Positions 7,310-16,899 of a stretch of DNA of 20,667 nucleotides are shown piece by piece; the first letter of the stretch is position 1; the number at the start of each line of letters is the position of its first letter. A program made the position numbers and the translations under genes. Source of the DNA: Tieghemiomyces parasiticus (lineage: Eukaryota > Kickxellomycota > Dimargaritomycetes > Dimargaritales > Dimargaritaceae); the NCBI GenBank assembly GCA_027575765.1, contig JANBPT010000692.1, positions 1-20,667 on the forward strand, written 5' to 3'. The notes beneath the pieces are model-generated. The model saw only the letters and a program-made list of their open reading frames with translations, had not been told where the DNA came from and did no database searches.

Positions 7310-8389
7310 TTATTTTCTCAAAATAATATACTAGCCACCACTCCGTACAGCTTGGTGAACTCTCCCTAGCCAGCCATCATAGCAGGATCTATAGTCACTT
7401 AGCTGGGGCCTGGTAAGCTCCAATTTCTGGACGTCCATAACGCCCTCCGATGTGTGAGCTTCTTACCACGCAGCAGCTATTTGGCAACCCTAAACAATCA
7501 GAAGTCGCAGAGTGGGGCGACTGAATTAGGTCTGGAGGAGTTGTGCATCTGGCCCTAGAAAAACAGGCAGGGGTGGCTGCAGCTCAACGTAGAGATGCAT
7601 TATTGTGCTAGAACTACGGAGGGGGACGGTTCCAACTTCAGTGAACCTTTTCCCAGACCTGCAGCGTGGGCCGCAATTCACATTGGGTCTGGTGGGTTTT
7701 GGTGTCTTTAGCACACGAGGGGTTAGACACGCAGGTACAACCGGTCGCGTCTGGCGAATACACTGCCAACATATCCTTGGGTACGACATGGCCCCGGTGG
7801 ACCGTGGATTGGGACTGGGGCTGCCTTTGGGGCACAACCTCTGGCAGTTAGCATCAGAGTGTAAGTCCTAAAAGTATACCCTAGTCTCGCCACCTGAGGC
7901 AATGACGTTCGGCAGCCAGTCACGGGTCCCGTTGAGCTCCTGCAGCGAATAGGTAGCTAAACGTACTCGCTGGTGGCGCAGGTCTTCGGTGAAGTAAAGG
8001 GAGATCCAGCGGTTGAGATGGCTACCCAGCCCCAGGTCCTTGCGCATGGTAGTAGGGAGAGTGCGGCAGACAGGGGTTAGTTGTTCAGCAGTTTCTCGGG
8101 GGCTTACCTTCAATAACAACAGGTTTCGTGCACTGTATTGTTCACCCATATCATTGTATAGGCGGGCATACTAAACTTCATCTCCATGGGAGTAGCGCCC
8201 CGTACGAAAGTGAGCTAGCCACCTGTAGATGGTGGAGCAGCTATGGGCAGCGAAGTCCAGCGTGATGGTCAGTTTAGCTAGAATATAGTCCCTCTTATGA
8301 CCCTCACAATAATATTTATAAATGAGGACTCGTACATAGGGCCTGGTAAACTTGGGTGGTGTGGAGGATAGGGCTTGGGAAGTCGACAT
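7310..8389 (-). pseudogene. Tc1/mariner-like transposase relic
   Basis: A single minus-strand frame from ATG 8389-8387 to TAA 7310-7312 (360 codons, the length of such transposases) is broken by six stops at 8171, 7868, 7526, 7490, 7463 and 7331. The first third has a helix-turn-helix pattern (STIYRWLAHFRTG). The next block follows the family scheme closely: LPTTMRKDLGL, LNRWISLYFTEDLRHQRVRL, then DWLPNVIASGGETRVYF, where active members have a W-x-x-V-I-F-S-D-E-T motif with the first catalytic Asp. Here that Asp is lost (GGE). The middle part with the other acidic residues is not recognisable. The end, WLGRVHQAVRSGG, resembles the usual SMPRRvqAVI..GG terminus. The frame is open 15 codons further upstream (GTG 8434), but ATG 8389 is the plausible start. 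Function is gone; this is a fossil. Confidence 0.75.
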
Positions 8390-8534
8390 GAAAGAGTTAA
8401 AACGCAAATTGTGATGTAGGGAACGGTTCAACACTCAAATGGTTTATACCATTCACTTTCTCGTCTAAGGCACTCCTTGGTTTTATCTACAACACCAATA
8501 TCCTAAATCTCAAGCTTTGATGTCTCAAACTATA

Positions 8535-8559
8535 TGGCACCATCTATAATAACCGACTG
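8535..8559 (-). repeat. Right terminal inverted repeat of the Tc1-like relic
   Basis: On the minus strand it begins CAGTCGGTTATT and ends TGGTGCCA (8542-8535). CAGT is a common outer end in Tc1-like elements. It pairs with the left repeat as described there. Confidence 0.55.
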
Positions 8560-9281
8560 TCGCACCCCAGCACCAGTCAATCGCCTCATAGTCCTGTCGG
8601 TGGCTGGACTACGACCGGTACGATGAGGGCAGCAACCTCGATTGAATAGCGCCCGTTTCGCTTTTCTATTTTTAAAGCAACAGGAGCACTACAGTCGCAC
8701 AGGTACCCGCGTGCCACAGCCATCAAGGTTTTGGTTGGCTGCCACGCCACGTTCGTGATATATCATCGAACCTTAGTGTCCCTATACACGTCATCCCTCT
8801 TTTTTTTCCACCTATAAAGATCGAACTTGACGGGTCCCATCATTGATTTATCGGCTTCACATTCTCCCAAAAAGAATCATGAAGCGCGGTCCCATTCGCC
8901 TTTTCAACAGGACCCTAGCTTATCAGCCTGTAACATAGAGAGGATAAATATACTCGTCACCAATTCCCTCTGGCCGTCTTCATTTTTTTATTCACGGTAA
9001 CAGGATTGTACGTCCAGTGCGACATGCATCGACGACATGTCATGCGATCCCTACTCTGGCACTAGATATCTACTCGCACTCCACTTTTCGATCGATCGCG
9101 GCGGCATAGCCAACAAACCCCGCTTCACTTAAAAGCCGTCAAAATTCCTCCTCTTAGCTTTCACTAAACACACCTTTTATCGTATTATGCCCATTTCTAG
9201 GCGTTACCTTATTTACGCCCACGTACAGTCCATATTGAACATACCCTTTCGTCTATCACTATATTCACTACGACGGACACC
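8560..9281. other. Promoter and 5' leader region of the secreted-protein gene at 9282
   Basis: No gene is seen. CTATAAAG at about 8813 and TTAAAAGCC at about 9129 are TATA-like. A similar TTAAAAGCC lies at about 20183, upstream of the other secreted-protein gene at 20465. The last 150 nt are pyrimidine- and A-rich, as expected for a 5' UTR, and end in CACCATG. Confidence 0.45.
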
Positions 9282-10580
9282 ATGAAGTTCACGCTCTGCT
9301 CCTTTACTCTGGCCCTGGGTGCCTACACCTCCGCCGCCATGTCTATCAACCCGCAGAGGGTCGGCTACTACCCATCAGCAGCTATACCAGGGTTCTACAG
9401 CGCCAACCCCGATGTCCGTATCCAGACCGTTGACCCGGCTCTGCTGACTCCGCCATCTGCCCTGCCATTCCCGCCTTCTAGTGACGGCGGATATCCGGTT
9501 CCCGATATGACCGGAACCCCATACACCTACCTTGCCAACGGCGGAAGCTCCTTAGCAGCGAATCCTGTAATTCAACCCGGTGCGGATAACCAGAGTACGT
9601 TAATGACGCCCGCGGATCCCCTCGCAGTCCCGTTTACCGAGATGGAGTTGCTCAACCTGTTCGAAACTTCTCTCCTAATGACGACCAATATGGACCCTGA
9701 AATCCAAGCACAGGCCGCCCTTTCGACCCTCTTTAACCTTGAAAGCACGGCCAGGTCGGCAATTTTCCAAAAGATGAAAAATCGAAATTTCAACTTCGAT
9801 CCATGGAAGCCCCGTCAACCACTGACCGCCCATGCTGATATTGGACCTCATGCACCGAGTACCCCGAATGACCTTGTCCGGCCGGTCTACCTGGTCATGA
9901 ATGGCCTGAGTGACGTCGATCAGACCAAGGTCTTCCCCTACTACGCTCTGATTAATAACGGCCGTATTGACTTACTCGTCCAGTTGGCGAAGTATCTTGA
10001 ATATGGCACTAATCGTGGTCTGCTCCTGGCCGCTCTGAAACGCGCCTTCCCACTTAACAATCAACCCGAAAACTACGATTCGGTCGCTAATGCCGAACTC
10101 GGTCCTCGTAGTGGATTGGCCAAAAATTTCTTTGTGCCGTGGGCTATACTCACCCTCGCCCAGACCGACAACCCTAGAGCCCCTCTAGAGTTTATCAAGT
10201 CGGTTGCCGGTACCGATCCGTTCAAGCCGTACACCCCAACCTACTACGCTCTGGCCTACCTGGCCCTCTACAACAACGGCAGGACCGGTGATGCTGCGGA
10301 ACTCCGCCCACACTTGCCCAAATGGACGCTTGCTGAGCTGTATCGCTGCGCAGTGGAATATAATATGGTCAATGCCAGCGTCCAGCTTGCCCGTGAGATC
10401 AGATCGAATGGCTCTCCCGTCGGCAGCGAGACTAAATGCCCCAGCCCCCTATACGACAAAGTGTACTTACGGTTCACAAAAGACAATAACCTGCTTCTCC
10501 TCGTCCAGGAACCGGTCGCGCTACACCAGTTGGCCAACTTAAACGGAAAGCGCCTGGTTCCCACCTCGACCTACTACTAA
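9282..10580 (+). CDS. Secreted orphan protein, 432 residues
   Basis: Single-exon frame with ATG in good context (ACC before it) and TAA at 10578. Residues 1-18 (MKFTLCSFTLALGAYTSA) form a clear signal peptide. Then comes a Pro/Tyr/Ser/Gly-rich, probably unordered segment to about residue 105 (YYP, PPS and SSDGGYPVP patches), followed by a Leu/Ala-rich part from about 115 to 410 that looks helical. It includes recurring PxYYAL elements (FPYYALINNGR, TPTYYALAYLALYNNGR) about 120 residues apart, which hints at an internal helical repeat. Very few Cys. Consistent coding-type codon use and length make it a real gene. I recognise no family and no catalytic motif, and it may be lineage-specific. It is convergent with the next gene, with only 185 bp between stops. 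Confidence 0.85.
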   Translation: MKFTLCSFTLALGAYTSAAMSINPQRVGYYPSAAIPGFYSANPDVRIQTVDPALLTPPSALPFPPSSDGGYPVPDMTGTPYTYLANGGSSLAANPVIQPGADNQSTLMTPADPLAVPFTEMELLNLFETSLLMTTNMDPEIQAQAALSTLFNLESTARSAIFQKMKNRNFNFDPWKPRQPLTAHADIGPHAPSTPNDLVRPVYLVMNGLSDVDQTKVFPYYALINNGRIDLLVQLAKYLEYGTNRGLLLAALKRAFPLNNQPENYDSVANAELGPRSGLAKNFFVPWAILTLAQTDNPRAPLEFIKSVAGTDPFKPYTPTYYALAYLALYNNGRTGDAAELRPHLPKWTLAELYRCAVEYNMVNASVQLAREIRSNGSPVGSETKCPSPLYDKVYLRFTKDNNLLLLVQEPVALHQLANLNGKRLVPTSTYY

Positions 10581-10765
10581 AGCCGAAACATCCCTCATAC
10601 GTTTACTGCAGCACGCCTCGACAATGTTTACAATGTCTATTTATTATCATATTATTATTTATTTTAAAAATGATCATCACCATCGTGAGCGTCATAAGAT
10701 CTTGTAAACTTCACCCCCACCCCCGTAAAACAAGTACACGGTTGGATGCGGATACGACAGCCGCT
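10581..10765. terminator. Convergent 3' flanks with AT-rich polyadenylation signals
   Basis: Between two convergent stops. TTTATT at 10640-10645 and 10658-10663 reads AATAAA on the minus strand, about 105-125 nt after the stop of the minus-strand gene. The same AT-rich block, TTATTATCATATTATTATT, can serve the plus gene. Confidence 0.5.
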
Positions 10766-11842
10766 TCAATAAACCACATCCGATGGCATGGGCAGCTGAT
10801 GATTAAATGTTTGAACCACATTCTTAACCAAGAGCCTCTGCCTGTCAACACTCATTGACATGGGAACCGCGTGGAACTGATAGCTGAGCGGGGCGGTCTT
10901 CACCATGTTCATTATGCGCAAGCAGCCGTGACCGTCAGTATCGGTGTAGAAATCCACATCAACGCACCGACTTGCCGGAATCACGCTGAAGCTGTATATA
11001 AGAAACGGCCTGCCTTGACCATCAATCTTCCTACTTAGCCTATGTATTTTCTGCTGCATGCGACTTTTTGGTGTGACAATGGATTCGTCGGAGCGGCCTA
11101 CTAAGGAATTGAAACCCGGTCCAGCCTTGACATACCTAGACACCTGATTCTTGACAGTTTTCTGCAGTCTGGTTACCTGGTCCAATGAGGTTAATGTGGA
11201 GTCAGTCGATGATGGATGGGCATGGTAGACGCTGGTGGCAAAAGCCTGTGAGTTTTTTAGGCAGGCATGGACAAATGCACGCACGCCTAGCATATCCTTG
11301 GGCACCGATTTAAGGAAGATCTGAGGCACGGTAGACTCTGCAGGTTGTGAGGATGGATTCGGCGAGGGACTGGGATGGTAAGGTGCCGCGGGGGGCTGCA
11401 TAGCAGGCAGCCATTTGACGGGGACCGAGTTGAGAAAAAGGTCGAATGATACGTCCATGGCTTGCCCTAAATACTGGCACGTGCTACCTGTATTATCCGT
11501 GGATTGGCTGTCCTCAGAGCTGAACGCGTCGTCATTGAGGAATTCACTGAAATCAAATGGCTCCGCGGAGTCGACCGCTTCGTGGTCTATCCTAGTGCGC
11601 GTTGCAGGATGAGAGACCTCTATCCATCCGTCAAATAGTGCCAGGTCAAACTCGAGCTCGCCGGCGGTGCTTGTGCAAGGAATCGTCTTGTAATGAGGTG
11701 TTCGCGGTGGCCCAAGTGATATCTCGGCGGATTTGCCATACGAGGAAGGGAAGCACCGGGTCGGGGCTATTTTGGTAAGGGCAGCTAGACAGGCTAAAGC
11801 TAAATAACCATGCCTCGTGAACACTAATAGCATGGCGAACAT
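10766..11842 (-). CDS. Putative secreted orphan protein, 358 residues
   Basis: The frame is open from 11878, but its first codon is TTG. The first ATG is at 11842 (MFAMLLVFTRHGYLALACLA), or three codons later in a better GCCATG context. Either gives a hydrophobic, signal-peptide-like N-terminus. The mature part has an acidic Ser/Asp/Glu-rich stretch (FSEFLNDDAFSSEDSQS), a Pro/Ser-rich linker (PPAAPYHPSPSPNPSS), a basic middle with several K/R, and a more ordered C-terminal 80 residues with alternating hydrophobics. A TATA box at 11964-11973 supports expression. No family is recognised. Its last 60 residues align without gaps, at low identity, to the C-terminus of the gene at 13649-14716. A leader ATG at 11903 opens an overlapping, out-of-frame ORF (see findings). 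Confidence 0.75.
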   Translation of the reverse strand: MFAMLLVFTRHGYLALACLAALTKIAPTRCFPSSYGKSAEISLGPPRTPHYKTIPCTSTAGELEFDLALFDGWIEVSHPATRTRIDHEAVDSAEPFDFSEFLNDDAFSSEDSQSTDNTGSTCQYLGQAMDVSFDLFLNSVPVKWLPAMQPPAAPYHPSPSPNPSSQPAESTVPQIFLKSVPKDMLGVRAFVHACLKNSQAFATSVYHAHPSSTDSTLTSLDQVTRLQKTVKNQVSRYVKAGPGFNSLVGRSDESIVTPKSRMQQKIHRLSRKIDGQGRPFLIYSFSVIPASRCVDVDFYTDTDGHGCLRIMNMVKTAPLSYQFHAVPMSMSVDRQRLLVKNVVQTFNHQLPMPSDVVY

Positions 11843-11963
11843 TCGTGTTGGGGCTGAGTTCCGGGGACAAAGAAACAATACGAGATGGAGTAAAATGAAT
11901 CATAAAAACCGTATCAACGAGTGAACGACATCTAGTACAGTGTGGTGGAGGGAAGTCACTCTT

Positions 11964-11973
11964 TATTTATATA
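11964..11973 (-). promoter_or_regulatory. TATA box of the minus-strand secreted-protein gene
   Basis: TATATAAATA on the minus strand, 61 nt before the ATG at 11903 and 122 nt before the ATG at 11842. Transcription would be expected to start near 11935. Confidence 0.6.
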
Positions 11974-13613
11974 GCGGACCCTCAGGGCCCTTTTGTAGGG
12001 CACAATCATCGCTCTGTGCGTGACGGCCAACGGTTAGGTATCTGTAGCGCCCGGCCTCGGTTGTCTCGACGGACCTGTGGGTAGTGAAGCTGACCGCCTT
12101 TTCGACCCTAGCCGTTACACAACGATCGACTGATACGACCGCCGTCGCCTGGCTAGTGGCGGCCACGCCCTTTCTGCGGAACTGTTATCTCCCTGCACCC
12201 GTATCATGCCCTATCGCCAAACTGCTTGTTACACCGGGATGAGACGTACGTGCGGTTTGGGGCCCTGGCGCTGCTGGATTGGAATATGTGAGCTGATAGT
12301 GAAGCGACAAAGGGAGGGAGGCGAATACCGAAGAATACCTGCCATAATCGACATGCTGATGATGGGACTAGACCTGCTGATACCCCATGTTGGGTAGTAC
12401 AGCCTCCTAGGGGACAATGAGAGCAGTAGGACGTGGCGGGTACGAATGGACACGCCCTCGTATCTAGGGATCGAAAAGGTACCTCGGACCTGAGACTTCT
12501 GTACGATGCGAATGCTAGGACGACCCAAGCTGATCCGAGAAAGATATCAGGAAGGGAAGCTGGCAGCCGAAATCGTCGACTGGCCGTGACCTTCCAACAC
12601 CTACCTAACCAAAACAAGTACAATTCTGCCACTGCCGTCATAAATCTAGTACGAAGGCGCACTATACATTCCCAACATAACCGTCTGCGAAGTTGAGTAC
12701 AAATGGTTTTATTATACATAGCATAAAGACCTTGAATCGAGCACGATCAAGTATGTTGGGTCAGCATAACTAACCGGCCGGGATCTGGACAAGACCACCG
12801 TGCCGGCGCCGTAAAGCAACGTCAGCCCACACCCTGCACTCAACCAAAGCGTCGTGCAAAAGACACTCCGGCTGGCGCCCCGAAGGACACGGCTAATCTC
12901 CCCTTCGTTTCCCACACCGCCACCATGATGATTCCACGCAGCCGTAGCTCCCGAGGGAGCCTGACAGGTGGAGTCGAGGCCCGATGTTGTAAAAAGGGGG
13001 TTTGGTTCGCAAACAACATCCTGAACCAGGAACTAAGCTACACTTCTCCTTGCGCCTTGCAAAGGGCAGAACGAGGTACAGTGGAAACTTACGGACACGG
13101 GTTAGCAATGCGAGGAATCATGAAGTATCTGATAACATAGTGGGCGCAACGGTTTATTTTTTGGAACGACGAGGTACTCGGAAAGTACAAGTTCCTATTG
13201 AAAGAGTAATAGTGAGAGAGAAAGAGGTAGATGGGGTTACTTGTCCCCCTGCCGACCCATCACCTGTTTTATAACCACCCCCTATAGAGGGCACAACGTC
13301 TGTTGAAATTGGTGCCCTCCCCAAAAAAAATTAATTGGCCCGTTTGAGATTGAAAAATCAACAGGAGTTACCATCCTTTGCCAAATTTTTCTGTTCTGTC
13401 AGCCGTCAAAGAAAAATGGAGAAAGTGGAGATTGCGGGACGTATAATTTTTTCACAGCACGGTACCACAAGAAGTGAGGATGTTATCACGTGATTTTGTG
13501 TACCAGTCCCATCCGCGCCCGTGAAGCGGAGCGCATTCCACGGGAGGATGGACTCCGCTTGAATAAGATTTCCACAACCGGGACTTATTATAAACTGCTA
13601 ACTAACTGCATTG
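11974..13613. other. Gene-poor region with doubtful ORFs, a hairpin and an E-box palindrome
   Basis: The longest frame is 171 codons on the minus strand (12719 to 12204, true ATG). It is Arg/Cys/Ser-rich, lacks a recognisable domain or signal peptide, and could be chance. Other frames (87-90 codons on plus) overlap it or stand alone without support. An 8-bp hairpin lies at 13287-13319, followed by an A run, and ATCACGTGAT, a 10-bp perfect palindrome, at 13485-13494. TTTATT at 13614-13619 is the AATAAA of the next minus-strand gene, 30 nt past its stop. Confidence 0.4.
13287..13319. repeat. Inverted repeat / hairpin
   Basis: GAGGGCAC (13287-13294) and GTGCCCTC (13312-13319) pair perfectly around a 17-nt loop. 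An eight-base A run follows at about 13322. No gene end nearby explains it as a terminator. Confidence 0.5.
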
Positions 13614-13648
13614 TTTATTATGGCAAACCTGAAGGCGACCAAGCGAAG

Positions 13649-14716
13649 CTAATAAGCGATATCAAGACGAAAGTGTTCGTTGAGGCCGTTAAGGATGCGG
13701 CGGTCGTCGATATCCTGTGGGTTGAGTAGAAAGTAGCCGCCCTGATAAGGCGACTCGAGCCAGGCAAATTGCGCAAAGGCCATGAGGTCGTGGGTTGCCC
13801 GACGTTCCACCAAAACCTGTACGCGAAATGTTCGACCACCGACCTGGTAACAGCGAACGGTATCAATGGCCCCGATCGCCATGGGAGATTTAAGTAATGT
13901 CAGGGCCCCGCTGGACTTCGGGGCGGTTTCAGGAATATCCGTGTGTTGTGATGTCTGGCCAAGGAAGTCCGTGACAAAATCGCTAAAATTGACTAGACTG
14001 GTACGCCTCCCTGGTCCCTCCTCCTCGTTGCTTCCGGTCCGAGCACCCCGTACGTCCGAACCGTAGGCATAGGTGTTGGAGTCGGTGGCGTCCATTGGGT
14101 CATATCGCGTTAAGCGTCGGAAGGCATCCGGATCAAACTCGTCTAGGTCACTTGCAGAGCCGGCCCAACGGTGGTGGCTGCCTTGTGACCAGCTGGGCGG
14201 GACCTGCCGGAAGGGCGGGTAAGGCAGCTCCTCCTGTTGAGACTTGTCGTCAAGGAGTAACGAATCCCCGCTCCTAGCCGTGGAGGGGCAGTCATTCGAG
14301 GGGAAGTCGGGCTCGATGGCAATGAGCACGAGTTTATTACGGGTAGCCATTTCTAGGACGGCTGCACGCCGGTCCCGTATGACGGGTAGCTCTTGCGGCG
14401 TGAGTGGGACATCTAGGTCGACGTTTGACAGGAACCGGTTCAGCCAGTCGTTGAGGTCATCAGCCGGGACATTACTTTGGATTGATAGGGCGTCGCCCGA
14501 GTTGGTGGACACGAACGAGATGGTGGATGCTTGGGAGCTGAGAGTGCGGGTGGTCACGCCTAGTTTGCGACGGAACGAGCCGTTTCCGGCTGCCGAGTTC
14601 AGCCGGGACGGAGCAATCCCACGTCGCGCGAGCGGGGTCGCCACTACACTAGCACGGTAGTGGGTTACGGTTGCCGCCCAGAGTACAATATAAACAACCA
14701 ATAGCCGAGGGGACAT
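13649..14716 (-). CDS. Putative secreted orphan protein, 355 residues
   Basis: Single-exon frame, ATG at 14716 in ACACCATG context, TAG at 13649-13651, AATAAA 30 nt after the stop. N-terminus MSPRLLVVYIVLWAATVTHY is a signal peptide or anchor; an ARR pair at about 31-32 could be a processing site. The middle is hydrophilic, with acidic patches (DLDEFDPDAF, SNEEEGPGRR) and Pro/Ser-rich linkers, and looks largely disordered. The last 80 residues (from VRCYQVGGRTFRVQV) are richer in beta-forming residues and end NEHFRLDIAY. Only two Cys outside the start. No known family. The C-terminal 60 residues share spacing and a few identical residues (YQ, R, F) with the 10766-11842 protein, so both may be members of one fast-evolving secreted family. 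That is inference. Confidence 0.78.
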   Translation of the reverse strand: MSPRLLVVYIVLWAATVTHYRASVVATPLARRGIAPSRLNSAAGNGSFRRKLGVTTRTLSSQASTISFVSTNSGDALSIQSNVPADDLNDWLNRFLSNVDLDVPLTPQELPVIRDRRAAVLEMATRNKLVLIAIEPDFPSNDCPSTARSGDSLLLDDKSQQEELPYPPFRQVPPSWSQGSHHRWAGSASDLDEFDPDAFRRLTRYDPMDATDSNTYAYGSDVRGARTGSNEEEGPGRRTSLVNFSDFVTDFLGQTSQHTDIPETAPKSSGALTLLKSPMAIGAIDTVRCYQVGGRTFRVQVLVERRATHDLMAFAQFAWLESPYQGGYFLLNPQDIDDRRILNGLNEHFRLDIAY

Positions 14717-16899
14717 GGTGTTAAGCCGGTAAATAAATAGGAACGGAACTAGTGGCTGGTAGTATGGGCGGTTTAAAACGGCGGTGGTGGGGCGGGGGGC
14801 TGCTGTTTGGAAGTCACAATGGTCAAGAGGGAAAAAAGCGACAGAGATACATGGTTAGTCCTTGGGTAAGGCAGAGGAAGACGGTAAGTTATATAATCAC
14901 CCGGCGGGTTTTAAGAATGTGTAGTCCTTTTTGAACTGCGCAGCGCGCTAAGATTACAACCCGAAGGTTCCCATGAAGCCGGCAACAAACGGCGGGCCTT
15001 GGTGTCACCACTACCACAACGACTTCGCCATAGAGCCAGGGTTGTCGGCGACGCGCTTCCAAGGGAAAGGAGCGGTGGCCAGCATGCTAGTAGGCCAAAA
15101 GAGGGCGAAAGTTCGTTCAAAGCGGAGGAGCCCGGTGCCAAGAATACCTTGGTGCTACCCTACGACGCCGCGAAACCCGATATTTTTAGAGCGGCGATGG
15201 TTGTAGATTATCGCAAGCCCTACATTAGCGACATATCAAGTATTAATGGCCAGTGGCCGAGTAGGGCGCAGATATCGGCTATAAACGGCAGGAAATGCCT
15301 ATTCCCGCCGGCCGCGCGGTATATTTTCCTGGTGAAGGCAGTGCTATGCAATCCCCCCCCCCAACTCTCAGGCAGGTGCGGACATGTGAGTGTCAGGGTC
15401 AGGTGCGGCCGACTTTGGTGCAATGACGTCGATGCGGTACGCAGGTGGGGTACACAGGTTAGAAACCGGAGCGGATACGTTCGCCAATACATTGGCGGCC
15501 ACAGGCTTACGTGGTAATTCGACTAAAACAACTTCAACGACGTCCACCAGCGCTAGCACAGCTGACCACAGAGCTGGTTGGCGCACCCGTCGAACACCAT
15601 TCCGTGACTATAAGCAGCCTACTTTCCATCCCCTTTGGCTAGTCGTGGGTGACAGGATTCTACGGGGTACCGTTTCTCGTTCGCAGGCCTACATGCCCCG
15701 CGACACCGCTGCACAGCCGTCCGTTGCACCTGGGGGTATAGGTGGTGTGAAGGCGGATGGTACGTTCGCAGGCAACCCTCTCCAGCCGTGCTATTTATTT
15801 TCGTGTTCCGTAATTTAATGCTAATTCATCCGACCGAGGTTTAGACCCATCCCGCTAATTAAGGTACGCGCTGTACAGATGGTAAAAACATGCCAGAAAG
15901 CGTAGGTATTCCATACCCAAAGGTGTGCAGCTGATTTCTTAGACGACGGGTTCCAGCGACTGGAGGCGCAGGCGAACGCTATGGAAAAAGGTAAAGGCGG
16001 AGTGTGGGCCCAGCCATACAAGCGGGTTTTGTTTCGGGCCCGTGGAATAGGGGAGGTGAGTGGGAGGGGGGTGGGGGAGCCGCTCATCGGCCGTTAGGAT
16101 GAAGCACAAAGTTGTGGTGGGCAGCTATACGCGGCATACTGGGCGTTTTCCAAACTCCGCTCCCCCCCCGCCCTAGTCGCGACTTGTAAATCCGGCCGCC
16201 CGGCAAACACAGAACAACACTTCTGTTCCACCACGTGAGCTGCCAGTCCCTGCCTCTTCGCTAGCTGACCTTGACGACCGTGCCTGCGTCCTTCCCGCCC
16301 GATCCCTTCCGCATTGCCCAACCCGAGACCGCCCAATCCCGACAGTAACTCCGACTCTGAGATCCTCCGCGCTCCCCGTCCACTTAGACTCAACCTTTGT
16401 CAATCTGCCGAGGCTCTCCTAGCGAGTCCAAGCGGCCTGAGGTGTGTTCGCTATCTGACCTTCGCCCGCGACGCATACACTGTCGACCCCAAACGTCTAT
16501 GCCCCCATTACCAACCGAAAAGGCTCCCTCCTCCTCCACCGTCACGTAACGACCCAGCCCTGCACTGTCCCCACCCCGCCCCTGACCTGAGCTGGCCCAC
16601 CAACCGACTTGGCCTTTCCACTTTTCCGCGTCTGCAACTGGCCCCTTTCACCCCCATTCCGTTACTTATGGGCACTTACCTGACCCTCTTCTGGCTACTA
16701 CTGTGTACCGTGTTGTAACTCATCGCCCATCACCGAGCCTGCCAAGTTACGTCACGTTTTATTGTTCTCTCCACATCCATCTCTTCGTGGCCGATCGTGC
16801 CGTCCCGCCCCCGATTTCGTGCCCGTCACCTCCCCCCTGTAGACAACCGACTTCAACTTCAAAGCTAGCCGCTCGACCGCATTCGCCTGGATACGACTT
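14717..16899. other. Long intergenic region: divergent promoters, C-rich LIS1 leader, doubtful ORFs
   Basis: Minus-strand TATA-like TATTTATT lies just upstream of 14716. A plus frame without ATG is open from about 14915 through a C10 run (15353-15362) to 15517; another plus frame, ATG 15423 to TAA 15818 (131 codons, Thr/Ser-rich), follows in a different phase. They do not join by any GT-AG pair I tested. From about 16150 to 16870 the plus strand is strikingly C/T-rich (C8 at about 16160, CCCCCAC motifs), with a CACGTG at 16232-16237; this is most likely the LIS1 promoter and 5' UTR. No gene is called. Confidence 0.45.

Larger units (their letters stand above)
7264..8559 (-). mobile_element. 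Degenerate Tc1/mariner-type DNA transposon
   Basis: About 1.3 kb, the usual length of Tc1-like elements. It is bounded by degenerate terminal inverted repeats (7264-7288 and 8535-8559) and filled by one decayed transposase frame on the minus strand. The transposase 5' end lies about 170 nt inside the right repeat and the stop about 46 nt inside the left one. TA target duplications are not clear at either end. Six in-frame stops show it is inactive; any movement would need a transposase supplied in trans. Confidence 0.68.

Noticed and set aside
12204..12719. 171-codon minus-strand ORF.
   Set aside because: No domain, no signal peptide, Arg/Cys/Ser-rich text typical of chance frames; kept only as a remark in the region entry.
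15368..15586. Minus-strand ORF with hydrophobic start (LWSAVLALVDVVEVVLV).
   Set aside because: It begins with GTG, has no usable ATG, and carries acidic residues in the would-be signal core.
16314..16718. 134-codon Pro-rich plus-strand ORF before LIS1.
   Set aside because: No ATG until near its end; it is the product of the C-rich leader sequence.
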